DNA of 8,661 nt from CAZSGN01 sp964606415 (GTDB taxonomy: Bacteria > Bacteroidota > Bacteroidia > Bacteroidales > JBBRXJ01). Made by a program: the position numbers and the translations under genes. Below, in pieces: positions 5,600 to 8,661 of this stretch. Positions within the stretch are counted from its first letter, which is position 1. The number at the start of each line of letters is the position of its first letter. A model generated the notes under the pieces. It ran no database searches and had not been told where the DNA came from. It saw only the letters and a list, made by a program, of their open reading frames with translations. Location of the stretch: contig CAZSGN010000110.1 in assembly GCA_964606415.1 (NCBI GenBank), positions 1 through 8,661 of the forward strand, given 5' to 3'.

Positions 5600-6784
5600 T
5601 TAAAAGTCCTCATAGAGAAGATATTGTTTTCTGATTTTATTGAAATGAACCAGTCCTTTTTGCCAGCTTTCGCGTATTTCTTCGGCTGATTTTTGTTGTT
5701 TGATTTGTTCTTGTAGTTTGTTATTGCCTGCCAGCAGGTTAAAAAAGTTATTGAAGAAATTGGGATCTTGCCCCAGCTTGGCATAAGCATTTAATAGCCA
5801 TTCAATATGTACCCCTTGCTTGTAAAGGCTGTCAATGTTTGTCTGGCTGATGTCTTTACCAAAGCATTTTTTGTCTATATGTTTAGGATTGGTTGACATA
5901 CCAATGATGCTTTTAGGGGTGAATGTAAATGTATCGCAGGGCCAGTCCGGATGGCCGAACATGGTAAATGGTTTTTCTGTTCCTCTGCCAACGCTGATGA
6001 TCGTTCCTTCAAAAAGGCCCAGGGTAGGGTATGCATAAATAGCTTTCATGCTGCGAAGGTTTGGGGATGGAGGGGTGTTAAGCCTGACTTTTGTGCTATG
6101 GTCGTAATTTAGGCAGGGAACATAACTGATTTTGCATTTGATTCCCTCAGACAGCCATCCTTCTCCATTGATCATTTTCGCGTATTCTGCTATGGTCATA
6201 CCATGCACCAATGGAACTGGGTGCATGCCTACAAAAGATGTGTATTCGTCTTCTAAGACAGGGCCATCAATATAATGTCCGTTGGGGTTGGGGCGGTCAA
6301 GAATGATGAGTGGGATGTTATTTTTGGCACAAGCATCCATGACATAATGCATGGTCGATATGTAAGTGTAAAATCTGACCCCGACATCCTGAATATCAAA
6401 TAATAGAACATCTATGTTTTGCATATCTTTGGCGGAAGGTTTGCGTCGATCGCCATAAAGCGATACTATGGGTATCCCGGTGAGCTTGTCTTTTGAATTA
6501 TTTATTTTCTTTCCCGCATCTCCGGTGCCTCGAAATCCATGTTCAGGACTGAATATTTTTATAATGTTGACGCCTCGTTTCAGGAGACTGTCAACCAAGT
6601 GTGTCTTATTAATTTGTGAGGTGTGGTTGGCGACAATGGCAACTTTTAAATGTTTAATAATTGGAAGGTATTCTTCTGTACGGCTTGCACCGGGTAATAG
6701 CTCGCCATCTTCTTCTGCCCGTGAATTGGTGGTATTTAATAGCAGCAAAAATGTAAAAAATAATATTGGAAGTGGGTTATTCAT
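5600..6784 (-). CDS. namZ: Secreted exo-beta-N-acetylmuramidase, NamZ/DUF1343 family
   Basis: Members of this family (glycoside hydrolase family 171) remove N-acetylmuramic acid from the non-reducing end of peptidoglycan fragments, feeding murein recycling. Characterised examples include B. subtilis NamZ and a Tannerella forsythia homologue. The protein has 394 residues. A signal peptide covers about 1-23: hydrophobic core at 6-16, Ala at 23, unusually no Lys or Arg before the core. There is no lipobox Cys, so it is probably periplasmic. Family motifs: FSPEHGFRG (78-86, its Glu a candidate catalytic residue), FDIQDVGVRFYTY (129-141), LDRPNPNG (162-169), PPSPNLRS (238-245) and LFEGTIISVGRGT (257-269). 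The ATG at 6782-6784 fits the signal peptide; no SD is seen. It is divergent from the LolE-like permease. The enzyme class is inferred from family membership; exact substrate is unproven. Confidence 0.9.
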   Translation of the reverse strand: MNNPLPILFFTFLLLLNTTNSRAEEDGELLPGASRTEEYLPIIKHLKVAIVANHTSQINKTHLVDSLLKRGVNIIKIFSPEHGFRGTGDAGKKINNSKDKLTGIPIVSLYGDRRKPSAKDMQNIDVLLFDIQDVGVRFYTYISTMHYVMDACAKNNIPLIILDRPNPNGHYIDGPVLEDEYTSFVGMHPVPLVHGMTIAEYAKMINGEGWLSEGIKCKISYVPCLNYDHSTKVRLNTPPSPNLRSMKAIYAYPTLGLFEGTIISVGRGTEKPFTMFGHPDWPCDTFTFTPKSIIGMSTNPKHIDKKCFGKDISQTNIDSLYKQGVHIEWLLNAYAKLGQDPNFFNNFFNLLAGNNKLQEQIKQQKSAEEIRESWQKGLVHFNKIRKQYLLYEDF

Positions 6785-6877
6785 TTATGACGTATTAAAT
6801 TTTTAGTATTTATTTGGATGATGAATTTATATCTGTGAGTTTTTTTAAGGGATAGGATATTTCCTTCTAAAAAGTAT

Positions 6878-6885
6878 TAAATTTG
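6878..6885 (+). promoter_or_regulatory. Candidate -7 box for the LolE-like permease gene
   Basis: TAAATTTG matches TAnnTTTG exactly, 52 bases upstream of the TTG start. No TTTG is found at the expected -33 spacing. The region 6785-6937 is strongly AT-rich, so chance is possible. No match to the same consensus was found on the minus strand for the divergent namZ gene. Confidence 0.35.
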
Positions 6886-6937
6886 TTTTGATAATTGTTT
6901 ATGATTGTTTTTTGGTCGATAAAAATAATAGATTAGT

Positions 6938-8188
6938 TTGAATTTCGAATATTTTGTAGCAAAGAAACTGCATGGTTCATCAGGGGGCAAGGATCAAATT
7001 TCCAGGCCCATCATTCGCGTGGCTATTATCGGCATTGCACTTGGTATGGCTGTGATGATTATATCGGTTGCAGTTGTTACCGGGTTTAAAGAAGAAATCC
7101 GGAAAAAAGTGACGGGAATTGGGGCACATATACAAATTCTCAATTTTGATGCTAATCAGTCCTACGAAACCATTCCTATTCGCAAAGATGAAACTTATTA
7201 TCCTTTTATTAACACCATGAAAGGTGTTAGTAATATGCAGGCTTTTGCTACGAAAGGGGGCATTGTTAAAACCAAAGAGAATATTCAGGGTGTCATCTGT
7301 AAAGGTGTGGATACTGGTTATGACTGGTCTTTTTTCGAGAAGCACAAAGTTCGCGGTTCTACCTTATCCGTGGATGATGAGAAGACTAATGATGAGGTAA
7401 TGATTTCAAAATATCTCGCCCGCCTTTTAAAGCTCGATACGGCTGATAAAATGATCATGTATTTTATTGATAACCAGAACCGGCCACGGGCGCGTGCTTT
7501 TATTATCAATGGAATATATGAGACATCATTCGAAGAAATTGACAAATATTTTATTATTTGTGACATCAAGCATGTACAGCAGGTAAATGATTGGGGGCCT
7601 GAGATGATTAGTGGTTATGAAGTATTATTAACAGATTTCCGGGATTTGGAAGAGATGACCACCGAGATCCGCAATATGATTGCTTATGATTTTTTTGAAA
7701 ATGGCTCCAAGCTTAAAGTGACCAGCATTAAGGAGAAATACCCGCAAATTTTCGACTGGCTTGCCTTATTGGATATTAATGTATGGGTTATCCTGATGTT
7801 AATGTTAATGGTCGCTGGTTTTAATATGATATCAGGCTTGCTTATTCTTATTCTGGAACGCACCAGAATGATTGGTATCCTGAAGTCATTGGGTGCTGTG
7901 AACATTCGTATCAGGAATATTTTTCTGTATCTTTCTGTTTTTATTATTGGAAGAGGACTTTTTTGGGGTAATCTTATAGGTATCTCCATTTGCCTGGTAC
8001 AAAAATACCTGGTTGTTCTTAAGTTGGATCCGGCTTCTTATTATATTGATAAAGTTCCCATTAATTTTGATATTGGACATATCTTGCTGCTTAACCTTGG
8101 AGCCATGGGAATTACTTTGTTTATTCTTATTTTGCCTTCGTTGATAATATCCAAAATATCACCTGTTGATGCGATTGAGTTTGAATAA
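6938..8188 (+). CDS. LolC/LolE-family ABC transporter permease, TTG start
   Basis: An inner-membrane permease of the family that, with a LolD-type ATPase, releases lipoproteins from the inner membrane for delivery to the outer membrane. The protein has 416 residues. Helix 1 is at about 27-48; a periplasmic MacB-like domain covers about 50-275. An FtsX-like domain has helices at about 281-305, 327-352 and 380-404, with the conserved cytoplasmic segment ERTRMIGILKSLGA (307-320). It ends in SPVDAIEFE, typical of the family. The start is TTG at 6938: an in-frame TAG stands at 6929-6931, and the family's N-terminus (NFEYFVAKKL) begins right after the TTG. The first in-frame ATG is within helix 1 and would remove that conserved segment. 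No ATPase gene is in view. LolC and LolE cannot be separated by eye, so no symbol is given. Confidence 0.88.
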   Translation: MNFEYFVAKKLHGSSGGKDQISRPIIRVAIIGIALGMAVMIISVAVVTGFKEEIRKKVTGIGAHIQILNFDANQSYETIPIRKDETYYPFINTMKGVSNMQAFATKGGIVKTKENIQGVICKGVDTGYDWSFFEKHKVRGSTLSVDDEKTNDEVMISKYLARLLKLDTADKMIMYFIDNQNRPRARAFIINGIYETSFEEIDKYFIICDIKHVQQVNDWGPEMISGYEVLLTDFRDLEEMTTEIRNMIAYDFFENGSKLKVTSIKEKYPQIFDWLALLDINVWVILMLMLMVAGFNMISGLLILILERTRMIGILKSLGAVNIRIRNIFLYLSVFIIGRGLFWGNLIGISICLVQKYLVVLKLDPASYYIDKVPINFDIGHILLLNLGAMGITLFILILPSLIISKISPVDAIEFE

Positions 8189-8207
8189 AGGTTTGTGCCA
8201 GGCAGGC

Positions 8208-8661
8208 TTACTTCTTTTTTCTGATTTTTTTCACTTGTTTATGGGTTTTATTAAATGCTTCATGAACTATTTCTTGGGTCTCTTTTGTCCGTTTTTTGAC
8301 ATTGCTGTTCAGCTCTTCAAACTTCTCGAGATTAAGCTCCCCGTGAACAGATAAAAGGTCTGCCAGGTTATTCTCAACCCGTTTCAGGTAACTAATAATG
8401 ATGACCAGGAAAAGAATGAAAGTGATTAGGATTACAGTGCCACTTAATATCAGAATGTTTTTTAAATGGTGTAGATTATTGGCTTGTTCTTTTTGTTTGG
8501 ACAATATTTTTTTGTTGAGTTGAGCCAGGCTGTCTGTTGTGGCTTTGATTTTTTCCTGCCTGGCCAGGCTTAGTGTATTTAAGGAGTCGATAGCAGTATG
8601 GTTGTTCGTGATGAGTGTCTTGTTAGATTCAACCCATGTTGATAATTTTTGATGATCATTC
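8208..8661 (-). CDS. Membrane-anchored coiled-coil-like protein, unknown function, N-terminus cut off by the window
   Basis: I do not recognise this protein. The reading frame is open from the right edge to the TAA at 8210-8208, giving at least 150 residues, so the gene continues beyond the window. The TTG at 8502-8504 is therefore most likely an internal Leu codon. Visible residues 1-67 are polar and helix-prone (many Lys, Gln, Asn, Leu at heptad-like spacing). One strongly hydrophobic segment follows at about 68-92. After it comes a second charged, helix-prone region ending in KKIRKKK. This suggests a single-pass membrane protein with coiled-coil arms on both sides. It converges on the permease gene with only 19 bases between stops. 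No terminator is evident in that gap. Confidence 0.72.
   Translation of the reverse strand, partial: NDHQKLSTWVESNKTLITNNHTAIDSLNTLSLARQEKIKATTDSLAQLNKKILSKQKEQANNLHHLKNILILSGTVILITFILFLVIIISYLKRVENNLADLLSVHGELNLEKFEELNSNVKKRTKETQEIVHEAFNKTHKQVKKIRKKK

Noticed and set aside
6468..6806. A 112-codon rightward open frame antisense to namZ.
   Set aside because: It is the complement of a gene with clear family motifs, has no recognisable domain, and its composition follows from the opposite strand.
8502..8504. TTG as the start of the last leftward gene.
   Set aside because: Reading further upstream, all 52 codons to the window edge are open and of the same helix-rich composition, so the TTG is most likely internal.
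8558..8569. Perfect 12-bp palindrome GCCTGGCCAGGC.
   Set aside because: It lies inside the coding sequence of the last gene, has no loop or T-tract, and one such palindrome can arise by chance.

Overview
This window looks like an ordinary housekeeping stretch of chromosome from an AT-rich member of the Bacteroidota, probably class Bacteroidia. The DUF4293 membrane protein is a family typical of this phylum. The gene order rpsF-rpsR-rplI has no ssb between rpsF and rpsR. Several genes are preceded by boxes matching the phylum's -7 consensus TAnnTTTG, and nearly every gene lacks a Shine-Dalgarno (SD) sequence. All nine genes whose stop is visible end in TAA.

Layout from left to right. The 3' half of thrH (phosphoserine phosphatase/homoserine phosphotransferase) runs rightward into a DUF4293 four-helix membrane protein. 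A perfect bidirectional terminator at 773-802 separates this pair from the leftward dnaX-icd pair: DNA polymerase III tau subunit, then NADP-dependent isocitrate dehydrogenase. A 286-base divergent region at 3918-4203 holds a nested palindrome, a related direct repeat and the promoter of the rightward ribosomal operon rpsF-rpsR-rplI (bS6, bS18, bL9). That operon ends in a clear terminator at 5311-5342. After a gene-free stretch come a leftward secreted NamZ-type exo-beta-N-acetylmuramidase (DUF1343) and a divergent LolC/LolE-family permease that starts with TTG. The window closes inside a leftward gene for a membrane-anchored, coiled-coil-like protein of unknown function, whose reading frame stays open to the window edge.

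The functions are core metabolism (serine/threonine, TCA cycle), replication (clamp loader), translation (small-subunit platform proteins plus bL9) and envelope maintenance (murein recycling, lipoprotein trafficking). I see no mobile-element gene, CRISPR array, defence cluster, tRNA or rRNA.

The most interesting signals lie inside these familiar genes. First, dnaX carries an A11 tract exactly where the clamp-loader core ends. Slippage there in either direction meets a stop within a few codons, predicting a gamma-like short product. Second, rpsR, which encodes bS18, has the only good SD sequence in the window. bS18 is one of the proteins known to hide the anti-SD in Bacteroidia ribosomes, so feedback control is conceivable. 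Third, the dnaX/rpsF intergenic palindrome may be a small dispersed element.
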